Of a DNA stretch of 64,000 bases, positions 26,037-35,037 are shown one piece after another. The position numbers and the translations under genes were made by a program. The notes below the pieces were generated by a model. It searched no databases. It saw only the letters and a list, made by a program, of their open reading frames with translations, and was not told the DNA's origin. The stretch comes from Paenibacillus sp. FSL R10-2734. GTDB taxonomy: Bacteria; Bacillota; Bacilli; Paenibacillales; Paenibacillaceae. The DNA lies in the NCBI RefSeq assembly GCF_037963865.1, contig NZ_CP150170.1, positions 372,001 to 436,000 of the forward strand, read 5' to 3'. Positions within the stretch are counted from its first letter, which is position 1; every line of letters starts with the position of its first letter.

Positions 26037-26222
26037 AATGCACTTTATACACCTATTCAGCATATTTAGACGCTCAAAGGTTGTTTAGTTGCACTTTCTG
26101 CAACTAAAAATTCAAAATCAGGCCGTTTTGAAGATACTAATAAGATTTAGATGTACAGAGTGCAATTAACCTTCACTCCTACTGAACAGCCGGACTTTAA
26201 CTGCACATTATGCAATTAAAAT
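26037..26222. repeat. Four-palindrome repeat unit, copy 1
   Basis: Four short imperfect palindromes of the type TTGCA-N5-TGCAA: TGCACTTTATACA at 26039, TTGCACTTTCTGCAA at 26089, TGTACAGAGTGCA at 26152 and TGCACATTATGCA at 26202. The spacing is 51, 62 and 50. Between the second and third lies TTCAAAATCAGGCCGTTTTG, itself palindromic with the next two A. Two further units with the same spacing are in the hisF-hisA gap. Confidence 0.7.
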
Positions 26223-26281
26223 TAAACACCGTGATAATGCTCAGATGAGGATTCCACACTTGAGTCGTCGAAAAAGATTTT

Positions 26282-26315
26282 AAAAAAGCACCGCCCCAGC
26301 AAAGGGGTGGTGCTT
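26282..26315 (-). terminator. Terminator of rnr
   Basis: AAGCACCACCCC-TTTGCT-GGGGCGGTGCTTTTTT on the minus strand: an 11-12 bp stem with a six-T tail, about 45 nt after the stop. Confidence 0.9.
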
Positions 26316-26360
26316 AATCCTGCGTTATAAAGCTACGAAGCGTAGCACAATAACGTTTAT

Positions 26361-29246
26361 TTATTTCTTCTTTCTCTTACGTGGAGCTCCGTCTGGAGCG
26401 CTACCTGTAGTGTCACTACGTTTAGAAGTGGCTTGTTCAGACGTCTGAACGTTGCCAGGTGTCACGGACTGACCGATGAACACTCCGCTTTTGTTCTTCT
26501 TTTTCCGGCGACTTTTGCCTGTTGAAGCACCATTTCGGCCTTCTCCTCCGTCAAAGTTACCACCGCGGTCCTCGCGGCTACGGAACTTCGTGCTGCCGTC
26601 CAGGCCGCGGACTTCGCCGCTGGAAGAATCGGACGCAGGAGCGCCATATCCGCCTTTGCCGGAGCCAAAGCCGAAGCTAATGCCGCGTCCACCACCGGCA
26701 CCGCCGTTGTCACCGCCGCGGCCTCGACCGCCGCTGCGCTCACGCGGCGCGCCTGCGTTGCCGCCGGCCTCGCCCCCGCGCTCTGCGCCGTTGCGTCCGC
26801 CCGGCGCCGCAACACCCCGGCTCGCATCCTCGCCGGCATCACGCCCGCGCTTCCGCTTTCCGCGTCCGCCCGGTGCAACAACACCGGCCGCTTCGCGCGG
26901 CCCTTCACCGGCGCGCGCACCTGCGCCCGGCTTGCCCTTGCCCGCGCCTACAGCCGCGCCGGGCTTACCTTTACCGCTGCGGCTCTTGCCGCCCGCGCCG
27001 CCGCCTTTACCCCCGGCTGGCGCCTTGAAGCCGCCGCCACCTGAACGGCCGCCTTTGCCACCGCGGCCGCCTCCAAAGCCACCGCTGCGATGCTCGCCCG
27101 GCGCGCGTGGCTTCATGTCGACCAACTCGAAATCGATCGTGTGGTCATCCATATTCACCTTGGCGACTCGAATCTTCACCTCGTCGCCAATGCGGAACAC
27201 CCGCGATGTGCGCTCACCAATGAGCGCCATATGGGCCTCGTCGAAGTGATAATAATCGTCGCTCATAGCACTGAGACGAATAAGGCCTTCGACGGTATTG
27301 TCCAGCTCGATGAACATTCCGAAGCTAGTCACACTGCTGACCATAGCCTCGAATTCCTCACCCACTTTATCCTGCATGTACTCAGCCTTCTTCAGCTGCT
27401 CCGTATCGCGCTCGGCTTCTACCGCCACACGCTCACGTTCCGAGGACTGCTGAGCAATGTCAGGCATCCGGCTGGCCAAATAATCATGCCTTTTCTGGCT
27501 CAGTGCCCCTCCACTCTCAATCACTTCACGCATAACGCGGTGAATGACCAGATCGGGGTACCGACGAATTGGAGAAGTGAAGTGGGAATAATATTCCGCA
27601 GCAAGTCCGAAGTGGCCTGTGCTCTCCGCATCATATTTCGCTTGCTTCATGGACCGTAACATCATCGTACTGATGACCGTCTGTTCCTTTGTCCCTTGGA
27701 TTTGCTCCAGCAGATCCTGTAAAGCTCGCGGATGAACCGAATTGCCACGACCCTTTACGTGATATCCGAAATTGGCCGCAAAAGCCATAAAATTCTGCAG
27801 CTTCTCAGGATCTGGATCTTCATGAATCCGGTAAAGGAACGGAACCTTCAACCAGTGGAAATGCTCAGCAACTGTTTCATTTGCTGCGAGCATGAATTCC
27901 TCGATAATCTGCTCAGCTACAGAACGCTCACGCTTCACAATATCTACTGCCTTACCGTTCTCATCCACGATGATTTTGCTCTCTTCGAAATCAAAATCAA
28001 CCGCTCCCCGACGCATCCGTGCATCGCGTAGCTTCATCGCCAGTTCTTTCATGAGGCGGAAATCATCAATTAATGGACTATAGCGCTCAAGCAGTTCTGG
28101 ATCTTCATCCTCCAGAATTTTGCGAACATTTGAATAGGTCATTCTTTCCTTGGTGCGAATCACACTCGTAAAGACATCGTGCTTCACTACCTTCATTTGC
28201 TCATTAAATTCCATCTCGCATGACATCGTTAAGCGGTCTACCTGCGGATTCAAACTACAAATCCCGTTAGACAGACGGTGTGGTAGCATCGGAATAACCC
28301 GATCCACCAAGTACACACTACAGCCACGATCATAAGCTTCTTTATCAAGCTCAGAGCTCTCACGCACGTAATAACCTACATCCGCAATATGGACGCCTAG
28401 CTTATAATGTCCGTTCTCTAGTCGCTGAACATTAACCGCATCATCCAAGTCTTTAGCATCTTCACCATCAATCGTGACAATGTTCAGTCCGCGCAAGTCC
28501 CGTCGTCCCTGCTCAGCAATTTCCTCTTCCGTGATTGAATCTGGAGCGTTGTCCGCTTCGTCCATCACTTCAGCCGGAAATGCCTCTGGCAGCTGATGCT
28601 TACGGATGATAGATAGAATATCAACTCCCGGATCATCCTTATGTCCGAGGATCTCAATAATTTCACCTTCTGCCGCAGATCGACCTTCTGGATAATTCAC
28701 GATGCGTACAACGACCTTTTGGCCGTCTACCGCTCCCATGAAGGATTGCTTCGGAATAAAAATATCACGGTTAATCCGTTTATCATCAGGCAGCACAAAG
28801 CCGTAGGTCTCCAAGTTTTGAAATACGCCTACAGTCTGCAATACGCCTCGTTTAACAATACGCTCCACTTCGCCTTCCATACGTCCGCCAGACGGACTTT
28901 GAGAGGTAATACGTATTAAGACGATATCGCCATTCATAGCTCCCTTAAGGTCATTCGCATGGATGTATACGTCAGGATGATCACGATCATCCGGGATAAG
29001 AAAAGCGAAGCCTTTTGCATGAGCCTGTAATCGGCCGCGCAGTAAATCCATTCGTTCCGGCACGCCATAACGTGCATTACGAGTTAATACAATTCTTCCG
29101 TCTTGTTCTAATTCAACTAGTAGTTCCTCGAACTTTTTAAACCCTGTGCTATCTTCTAGAGCAAAATGGCTCACCAGCTCTTCATAAGTCATTGGTTTAT
29201 ATGCAGTTTCCCGCATGAAATCGAGTAATATTTCTTGTGTTATCAT
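26361..29246 (-). CDS. rnr: Ribonuclease R with a long low-complexity C-terminal tail
   Basis: 3'-5' exoribonuclease for structured RNA, and part of the tmRNA quality-control group with smpB and ssrA. In order: N-terminal HTH (MRETAYKPMTYEELVSHF), cold-shock domains, the RNB catalytic domain with TIDGEDAKDLDDAVNVQRL (catalytic Asp cluster), YSHFTSPIRRYPDL, and an S1 domain ending near residue 715. A tail of about 240 residues follows, rich in Gly, Arg, Lys and Ala (GGRGGKGGRSGGGG-like), about three times the usual length, encoded by DNA of extreme GC content. The ATG at 29246 has GGGGTGA 6 nt upstream; the ATG at 29276 has no proper site. Confidence 0.96.
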   Translation of the reverse strand: MITQEILLDFMRETAYKPMTYEELVSHFALEDSTGFKKFEELLVELEQDGRIVLTRNARYGVPERMDLLRGRLQAHAKGFAFLIPDDRDHPDVYIHANDLKGAMNGDIVLIRITSQSPSGGRMEGEVERIVKRGVLQTVGVFQNLETYGFVLPDDKRINRDIFIPKQSFMGAVDGQKVVVRIVNYPEGRSAAEGEIIEILGHKDDPGVDILSIIRKHQLPEAFPAEVMDEADNAPDSITEEEIAEQGRRDLRGLNIVTIDGEDAKDLDDAVNVQRLENGHYKLGVHIADVGYYVRESSELDKEAYDRGCSVYLVDRVIPMLPHRLSNGICSLNPQVDRLTMSCEMEFNEQMKVVKHDVFTSVIRTKERMTYSNVRKILEDEDPELLERYSPLIDDFRLMKELAMKLRDARMRRGAVDFDFEESKIIVDENGKAVDIVKRERSVAEQIIEEFMLAANETVAEHFHWLKVPFLYRIHEDPDPEKLQNFMAFAANFGYHVKGRGNSVHPRALQDLLEQIQGTKEQTVISTMMLRSMKQAKYDAESTGHFGLAAEYYSHFTSPIRRYPDLVIHRVMREVIESGGALSQKRHDYLASRMPDIAQQSSERERVAVEAERDTEQLKKAEYMQDKVGEEFEAMVSSVTSFGMFIELDNTVEGLIRLSAMSDDYYHFDEAHMALIGERTSRVFRIGDEVKIRVAKVNMDDHTIDFELVDMKPRAPGEHRSGGFGGGRGGKGGRSGGGGFKAPAGGKGGGAGGKSRSGKGKPGAAVGAGKGKPGAGARAGEGPREAAGVVAPGGRGKRKRGRDAGEDASRGVAAPGGRNGAERGGEAGGNAGAPRERSGGRGRGGDNGGAGGGRGISFGFGSGKGGYGAPASDSSSGEVRGLDGSTKFRSREDRGGNFDGGEGRNGASTGKSRRKKKNKSGVFIGQSVTPGNVQTSEQATSKRSDTTGSAPDGAPRKRKKK

Positions 29247-29490
29247 GTTCGTCACCCCAGCCCTCCGCGGCTCCAAGCCGCTGGCAAATATGTATGTCTT
29301 GTCCTGCTCTGTAGTAATGCCAAGTAAAATTTACCTTTACCTACTTCATACCCTAGTATACACGAAATCAATCCTGCGCATCCCTGTTACTGTCATCCAA
29401 AGGTAAACGCAGTACGAAATTTCAGTCAAACAAAGAAAAAAATCTATTTATTGGCGCTCACACCGTACATAATCCTATCCTCTCTACTAT
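29247..29490. other. Upstream region of rnr
   Basis: Non-coding. On the minus strand TATACT near 29355 could be a -10, but no matching -35 is clear. No operator recognised. Confidence 0.35.
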
Positions 29491-29517
29491 GAAAAGAAAA
29501 GCACCTACAGGTGCTTT
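29491..29517 (-). terminator. Second hairpin between secG and rnr
   Basis: AAAGCACCT-GT-AGGTGCTTTTCTTTTC on the minus strand, a 9-bp stem with a T-rich tail. It backs up the secG terminator just upstream. Confidence 0.7.
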
Positions 29518-29535
29518 ATCTCCTTTTAATTATAA

Positions 29536-29580
29536 CAAAAAAGCCTTCGCTCTATTCCATTCAGAACAGAGCGAGGGCTT
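29536..29580 (-). terminator. Terminator of secG
   Basis: AAGCCCTCGCTCTGTT and AATAGAGCGAAGGCTT form the stem, followed by TTTTGTT on the minus strand; it starts 13 nt after the stop codon. Confidence 0.9.
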
Positions 29581-29592
29581 ACTGTAGGTACT

Positions 29593-29826
29593 TTAGTCAA
29601 TGAAAACAGCAGCTAGAATTGCCATAATGAAGAATCCTGCAGCAAGTCCAACAGTTACACGTTGTAGTACGAGTTCCATACCACGAGCTTTTGTTTTACC
29701 AAAGAGATGCTCAGCACCGCCGGAGATGGCACCGGAAAGACCCGCGCTTTTCCCCTTTTGCAGAAGAACGACCGCAATAAGACCGACGGAAAAAATCAGG
29801 AGCACAACTTTCAAAAAGATATCCAT
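29593..29826 (-). CDS. secG: Preprotein translocase subunit SecG
   Basis: 77-aa membrane protein with two helices (about 4-22 and 52-74) joined by the conserved LLQKGKSAGLSGAISGGAE loop. Accessory subunit of the SecYEG channel. The ribosome site GGAGGTGG precedes the ATG. It stands between the glycolytic operon and rnr, with terminators on both sides, so it is transcribed alone. Confidence 0.95.
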   Translation of the reverse strand: MDIFLKVVLLIFSVGLIAVVLLQKGKSAGLSGAISGGAEHLFGKTKARGMELVLQRVTVGLAAGFFIMAILAAVFID

Positions 29827-30005
29827 TCACTTCCACCTCCTACGCCTAAGCATCACTATCTATGGTAATTGAGGTTATCACGATACATAAACAGTATTCT
29901 TATTTTATCATAGCGGTGTCGGTAATACAACCGCCTAGACTGTTAAGTCGTAGCTTTTCTTGCAAGATTAGGATAAACGTACCGATCTTCACCTCACTGG
30001 TTTAT

Positions 30006-30034
30006 AAAAAAAGACCCACCATAATGGCGGGTCT
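30006..30034 (-). terminator. Terminator of the glycolytic operon
   Basis: AAGACCCGCC-ATTAT-GGTGGGTCTTTTTTT on the minus strand, 25 nt after the eno stop. Confidence 0.92.
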
Positions 30035-30057
30035 TCGTGCTCTGCTATAAAAGCAGA

Positions 30058-31344
30058 TTATCTTTTAAGGTTGTAGAAGGATTTCAGGCCGTTGTATTGA
30101 GCCAATTCACCCAACTCGTCTTCGATGCGAAGCAATTGGTTGTATTTAGCTACACGGTCTGTACGGGAAGGAGCACCAGTTTTGATTTGGCCAGCATTAG
30201 TCGCTACAGCGATATCAGCGATTGTGCTATCTTCGGATTCACCGGAACGGTGAGAGATAACTGCTGTGTAACCAGCACGTTTAGCCATTTCGATAGCATC
30301 GAAAGTTTCAGTCAATGTACCAATTTGGTTAACCTTAACCAAGATGGAGTTACCGATACCTTTTTCGATACCTGTTGCAAGACGCTCAGTGTTTGTAACG
30401 AACAAGTCGTCACCAACCAATTGAACTTTATCGCCCAATTTTTCAGTAAGCAATTTCCAACCATCCCAGTCATCTTCGGACATACCGTCTTCGATTGTAA
30501 TAATTGGATATTTCTCAACCCATGAAGCAAGAAGGTCAACATACTCAGCGGAAGTGTAAGATTTACCTTCGCCAGCAAGTGTGTATTTACCGTCTTTGTA
30601 GAACTCAGTGGAAGCAACGTCCATACCCAAGAATACGTCAACACCTGGTTTGTAACCAGCTTTTTCGATAGCTTCGATGATTGTAGTGATTGCTTCTTCA
30701 TTCGAACCAAGGTTTGGTGCGAAACCACCTTCGTCACCTACAGCTGTGTTCAAGCCTTTAGCTTGAAGAACGGATTTCAGGTTGTGGAAGATTTCAGCAC
30801 CTGTGCGAAGAGCTTCTTTGAAGCTTGGAGCTCCTACAGGAAGAACCATGAACTCTTGAACGTCGATGTTGTTGTCAGCATGCTCACCACCGTTGATGAT
30901 GTTCATCATTGGTACTGGAAGAGCTTTAGCGTTGAATCCACCAAGGTATACATACAAAGGTACATCCAAAGCTTCTGCTGCAGCGCGAGCTACAGCCATG
31001 GATACTGCCAAGATAGCGTTAGCTCCGAGTTTACCTTTGTTGTGAGTACCATCAAGGGCGATCATCAATTTATCGACACCCAGTTGGTCAAGAGCGTCCA
31101 TACCGATAACTTCTGGAGCGATGATTTCATTTACGTTCTCAACAGCTTTCAGAACACCTTTACCCATGTAACGGGATTTGTCGCCATCACGAAGCTCTAC
31201 AGCTTCATGAGCACCAGTGGAAGCACCGGAAGGAACGATAGCGCGGCCTTTAGCGCCGGATTCCAAGAATACTTCAACCTCTACAGTAGGGTTACCACGG
31301 GAGTCAAGGACTTCGCGAGCATATACATCAGAAATAATAGTCAT
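30058..31344 (-). CDS. eno: Enolase
   Basis: 428 aa, the standard length. Converts 2-phosphoglycerate to phosphoenolpyruvate. N-terminal REVLDSRGNPTVEVEV, the PSGASTGAHEAVELRD loop, metal ligands in DVASTEFY, TIEDGMSEDDWDGW and VGDDLFVTN, and the catalytic region VKVNQIGTLTET and SHRSGESEDSTIADIAV. It is the last gene of the glycolytic operon, 68 nt after gpmI. GGAGAT lies upstream of the ATG. Confidence 0.98.
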   Translation of the reverse strand: MTIISDVYAREVLDSRGNPTVEVEVFLESGAKGRAIVPSGASTGAHEAVELRDGDKSRYMGKGVLKAVENVNEIIAPEVIGMDALDQLGVDKLMIALDGTHNKGKLGANAILAVSMAVARAAAEALDVPLYVYLGGFNAKALPVPMMNIINGGEHADNNIDVQEFMVLPVGAPSFKEALRTGAEIFHNLKSVLQAKGLNTAVGDEGGFAPNLGSNEEAITTIIEAIEKAGYKPGVDVFLGMDVASTEFYKDGKYTLAGEGKSYTSAEYVDLLASWVEKYPIITIEDGMSEDDWDGWKLLTEKLGDKVQLVGDDLFVTNTERLATGIEKGIGNSILVKVNQIGTLTETFDAIEMAKRAGYTAVISHRSGESEDSTIADIAVATNAGQIKTGAPSRTDRVAKYNQLLRIEDELGELAQYNGLKSFYNLKR

Positions 31345-31412
31345 TTTAGTTAATCTCCTTTAAACAATGTTTTGGTTTTGATTGTTGAAGCTTAATCTTA
31401 GGTACTGTTTCC

Positions 31413-32957
31413 TTATTTGCGACTAGCGATCATGGATTGACCAGTCATTTCCGCAGGTTGCGGAATTCCCATCAGATCCAGAATGGTTGGTGCTACATCC
31501 GCAAGGATACCGCGATCGCGCAATACAACATTTTCATCCGTAAGGATGAATGGAACCGGGTTAGTGGTATGAGCTGTGAACGGACGACCGTTCTCATCAA
31601 ATACCATGTCTGCATTACCGTGATCGGCGATAATGATCGCAACGCCACCTTTGGCAACTACTGCGTCCACTACTTTACCAACACACTCATCAGTTACCTC
31701 TACAGCCTTAATTGTTGGCTCCAGCATACCGGAGTGACCAACCATATCAGGGTTTGCAAAGTTAAGGATAATAGCATCCTGTCTTTCCGCTTCGATTTCT
31801 GCTACGCAGGCTGCAGCCACTTCGTAAGCACTCATCTCAGGTTGAAGATCATAAGTTGCTACTTTAGGGGAGTTGATCAAAATACGAGTTTCTCCTGGTA
31901 GTTCCTCATCACGTCCACCACTGAAGAAGAAGGTTACGTGCGGATACTTCTCAGTTTCCGCTATGCGCAGTTGCTTCTTGTTGTTCTGTACAAGCACTTC
32001 ACCCAATGTGTTATCCAGGTTCTTCGGTGAATAGGCTACGTAACCTTGTACCGTTTCGCTGAAAGTAGTCAGGCATACGAAGTGCAAGTCTTGTGGGAAC
32101 AAAGGACCCCGGTCGAAACCGCGGAAATCTTGATTCGTGAACACTTGTGACAATTGAATAGCACGGTCAGGGCGGAAGTTGAGGAACACAACGGAATCGC
32201 CGCTCTGAACCTGAGTCACTGGCTTGCCTTCACTGTCTACAATTACACTAGGTTCAACGAATTCATCGAACACGGAATTTTGATAAGATGCAGTGATGGC
32301 CTCTAGAGCATCCGTGTATTTTGGACCTTCGCCATAAACCATAGCGCGATAGGCTTTTTCTACACGATCCCAACGTTTGTCACGGTCCATTGCGTAATAA
32401 CGTCCGGATACCGTTGCGATTGTACCAACACCAACTTCTTCAATCTTTGCAACCAGATCTTCGACAAACTTCTTACCGCTATCTGGAGGTACGTCCCGGC
32501 CATCCATGAAAGCATGGATATACACTTCGTGCATATCTTCTTTCTTAGCCAGATCAAGCATAGCGAACAGGTGATTAATATGGCTATGTACCCCTCCGTC
32601 GGATACAAGCGCGTAAAGGTGAAGCTTTTTACCTGTGTTCTTAGCATTTCTAACTGCCGCTACCAGTGTCTCATTCTCGAAGAACTCGCCCTCACGGATC
32701 GATTTATCGATACGAGTCAAATCCTGGTATACAATCCGTCCTGCACCAATATTTAAGTGCCCTACTTCAGAGTTGCCCATTTGGCCATGTGGAAGACCAA
32801 CAGCTTCACCACAAGCAGTAAGGGTAGTATTAGGATATTGTTTCAAGTAACGGTCATAGTTAGGTTTGTTGGCTTGAGCAACGGCGTTGCCTTCAGTTGT
32901 TCCACGCAAACCGAAACCATCCATGATGATCAAAGCTACAGGTTTTGGAGCTGACAT
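31413..32957 (-). CDS. gpmI: 2,3-bisphosphoglycerate-independent phosphoglycerate mutase
   Basis: 514 aa. Interconverts 3- and 2-phosphoglycerate using manganese and a phosphoserine. MDGFGLR carries the first metal-binding Asp, GNSEVGHLNIGAGRIVYQDL the catalytic Ser, and IIADHGNAD the C-terminal metal site. The ATG at 32957 directly follows the tpiA stop (TAAGATG) with GAGGGGG upstream; the upstream ATG at 33029 would overlap tpiA by 70 nt. Mn-dependent GpmI enzymes are sensitive to pH in spore formers, which stops glycolysis in the forespore. Confidence 0.97.
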   Translation of the reverse strand: MSAPKPVALIIMDGFGLRGTTEGNAVAQANKPNYDRYLKQYPNTTLTACGEAVGLPHGQMGNSEVGHLNIGAGRIVYQDLTRIDKSIREGEFFENETLVAAVRNAKNTGKKLHLYALVSDGGVHSHINHLFAMLDLAKKEDMHEVYIHAFMDGRDVPPDSGKKFVEDLVAKIEEVGVGTIATVSGRYYAMDRDKRWDRVEKAYRAMVYGEGPKYTDALEAITASYQNSVFDEFVEPSVIVDSEGKPVTQVQSGDSVVFLNFRPDRAIQLSQVFTNQDFRGFDRGPLFPQDLHFVCLTTFSETVQGYVAYSPKNLDNTLGEVLVQNNKKQLRIAETEKYPHVTFFFSGGRDEELPGETRILINSPKVATYDLQPEMSAYEVAAACVAEIEAERQDAIILNFANPDMVGHSGMLEPTIKAVEVTDECVGKVVDAVVAKGGVAIIIADHGNADMVFDENGRPFTAHTTNPVPFILTDENVVLRDRGILADVAPTILDLMGIPQPAEMTGQSMIASRK

Positions 32958-32958
32958 C

Positions 32959-33711
32959 TTACTTCGCCCCCTCAACCAATTGAACGAAGGAAGCAGGCTG
33001 CAAGCTGGCACCGCCAACAAGCGCACCATCGATGTCGCTTTGGCCCATGTACTCAGTTACATTCTCAGGCTTCACGCTGCCGCCGTATTGAATACGAACA
33101 GCTTCAGCTGTTGCTGCATCATACAGATCTTTTACAAGACTGCGGATGTAAGCAATAACTTCGTTAGCATCTTGGGAAGTGGAAGATTTACCTGTGCCAA
33201 TAGCCCAGATAGGTTCGTATGCAATGACAACTTTTGCTGCTTGCTCGGCACTTAGTCCTTGGAATGCAGCTTCAGTTTGTACTTTACATACTGCTTTAGT
33301 TTGATCAGCTTCACGCTCTTCAAGCTTTTCGCCTACACATACGATTGGAGTGATACCGTGACGGAATGCAGCATGCATTTTCTTATTCACGATTTCATCT
33401 GTTTCGCCAAAATAAGCACGACGCTCGGAGTGACCAATGATTACATAATCTACGCCGAGATCGCTAAGCATTACACCACTGATTTCTCCTGTGTAAGCAC
33501 CGTTATCTTCAAAGTGTAGGTTCTGTGCGCCAATCTTGATGTCTGTACCTTTTGCAGCTGCTACAAGTGCAGGCAGGTTAGTAAATGGAGCGCAGATTAC
33601 AGTCTCAACGCCTTCTACTTCTGCTTTGCCTTTGATATCAGCGATAAAACTTTCTGCTTCAGGGACTGTTTTGAACATCTTCCAGTTACCAGCAATAATT
33701 GGTGTTCTCAT
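32959..33711 (-). CDS. tpiA: Triosephosphate isomerase
   Basis: 250 aa. Interconverts dihydroxyacetone phosphate and glyceraldehyde 3-phosphate. N-terminal GNWKMFKT (catalytic Lys), IGHSERR (His), and VIAYEPIWAIGTGKS (Glu), then the phosphate-binding YGGSVKPEN and GALVGGASL. The stop is separated from the gpmI ATG by one base. AGGAGGCAACTT precedes the ATG. Confidence 0.98.
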   Translation of the reverse strand: MRTPIIAGNWKMFKTVPEAESFIADIKGKAEVEGVETVICAPFTNLPALVAAAKGTDIKIGAQNLHFEDNGAYTGEISGVMLSDLGVDYVIIGHSERRAYFGETDEIVNKKMHAAFRHGITPIVCVGEKLEEREADQTKAVCKVQTEAAFQGLSAEQAAKVVIAYEPIWAIGTGKSSTSQDANEVIAYIRSLVKDLYDAATAEAVRIQYGGSVKPENVTEYMGQSDIDGALVGGASLQPASFVQLVEGAK

Positions 33712-33738
33712 GAATTAAGTTGCCTCCTTCTATACGTC

Positions 33739-34920
33739 TTACTTGTCGTTCAGTGCTTCTACGCCAGGAAGCGCCTTGCCTTCCATGAACTCAAGGGATG
33801 CACCGCCACCAGTGGAGATGTGATCCATTTGGTCAGCCAGGTGGAATTTCTCTGCTGCTGCTGCGGAATCGCCGCCGCCAATAACAGTATAACCTTCTGT
33901 AGTTGCACAAGCTTTTGCTACTGCAATTGTACCTTCAGCGAATTTATCGATTTCGAACACGCCCATAGGTCCATTCCAGACAACCAGCTTGGAGTTTTTG
34001 ATAATATCGGCATAAAGTTCACGAGTCTTAGGTCCGATATCAAGTCCTTCCCAGCCTTCTGGGATTTCATTGTAATCAACAATCTTAGTGTTGGCATCTG
34101 CGCCGAATTTATCAGCAACAACAACGTCAACTGGAAGCATGAAGTTTTTGCCGAGAGCTTTAGCCTTCTCAATAAATTCAAGAGCAACATCAATTTTGTC
34201 GTTGTCTACGAGTGATTTACCAATTTCGAAGCCTTGAGCTTTAGTGAATGTATAAGACAATCCACCGCCGATCAGTACGTTATCAGCCAAAGTCAACAAG
34301 TTATCAATAACATCGATTTTGTCTTTAACCTTCGAACCACCGATGATTGCAGTGAAAGGACGCTCAGGGTTAGAAAGAGCTTTACCCAGAACGGTCAATT
34401 CTTTCTCCATCAAAAGACCGGAAACAGCTGGTAGGAAATGAGCGATACCTTCTGTCGAAGCATGTGCACGGTGAGCCGCACCAAATGCATCATTGACGAA
34501 CAAATCAGCCAATTCAGCGAATTGTTTAGCCAGTTCAGGATCGTTCTTCTCTTCGCCTGGGTAGAAACGAACATTCTCAAGTACAAGTACGTCGCCTTCG
34601 CCTAGCTCAGCAATTTTTGCTTTTACAGCTTCGCCAACAGCTTCGTCAGCTTTAGCTACTGGTTTGCCGAGAAGCTCGGACAGACGTTCAGCAGCAGTAG
34701 TCAGACGCATGGAATCTACGAATTGGCCTTTAGGACGACCCATGTGACTCGCAAGAATGATCTTTGCACCGTTCTCGATCAAATATTTAATGGTCGGAAG
34801 GGTTTCGCGAATACGAGTATCATCAGTGATCTTACCGTCTTCTACAGGAACGTTAAAATCCACGCGTACAAATACGCGTTTACCCTTTACTTCTACATCA
34901 CGGACGCTCTTTTTGTTCAT
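33739..34920 (-). CDS. pgk: Phosphoglycerate kinase
   Basis: 393 aa. Makes ATP from 1,3-bisphosphoglycerate. RVDFNVPVEDGKITDDTRI (substrate site), ASHMGRPKG, the nucleotide region GGSKVKDKIDVIDNLL, and WNGPMGVFE, GGGDSAAAAEKF near the C terminus. The ATG at 34920 follows GGAGG by 8 nt; the ATG at 34941 has no site. Between gap and pgk is a strong hairpin without a T tail (34978-35012). Confidence 0.98.
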   Translation of the reverse strand: MNKKSVRDVEVKGKRVFVRVDFNVPVEDGKITDDTRIRETLPTIKYLIENGAKIILASHMGRPKGQFVDSMRLTTAAERLSELLGKPVAKADEAVGEAVKAKIAELGEGDVLVLENVRFYPGEEKNDPELAKQFAELADLFVNDAFGAAHRAHASTEGIAHFLPAVSGLLMEKELTVLGKALSNPERPFTAIIGGSKVKDKIDVIDNLLTLADNVLIGGGLSYTFTKAQGFEIGKSLVDNDKIDVALEFIEKAKALGKNFMLPVDVVVADKFGADANTKIVDYNEIPEGWEGLDIGPKTRELYADIIKNSKLVVWNGPMGVFEIDKFAEGTIAVAKACATTEGYTVIGGGDSAAAAEKFHLADQMDHISTGGGASLEFMEGKALPGVEALNDK

Positions 34921-34977
34921 GATTAATTCCTCCACACCCAAAATTGTTTCTAGCAGGAAACAAGAAATACATTTAGA

Positions 34978-35012
34978 AAGAGCGGAAACAAGGAACTTCT
35001 GTTTCCGCTCTA
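34978..35012 (-). promoter_or_regulatory. Intercistronic hairpin between gap and pgk
   Basis: AGAGCGGAAACA and TGTTTCCGCTCT form an almost perfect 12-bp stem around a ~10-nt loop, with no T-tract after it. It starts about 25 nt after the gap stop. It may act as an mRNA stabiliser or processing boundary that sets gap expression apart from the downstream genes; a weak terminator is the alternative. Confidence 0.65.
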
Positions 35013-35037
35013 TAGATGTTGCTTTATATCAAATCAA

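Noticed and set aside
26476..27249. 257-aa proline-rich plus-strand frame
   Set aside because: Antisense of the GC-rich RNase R tail; low stop frequency in GC-rich DNA explains it.
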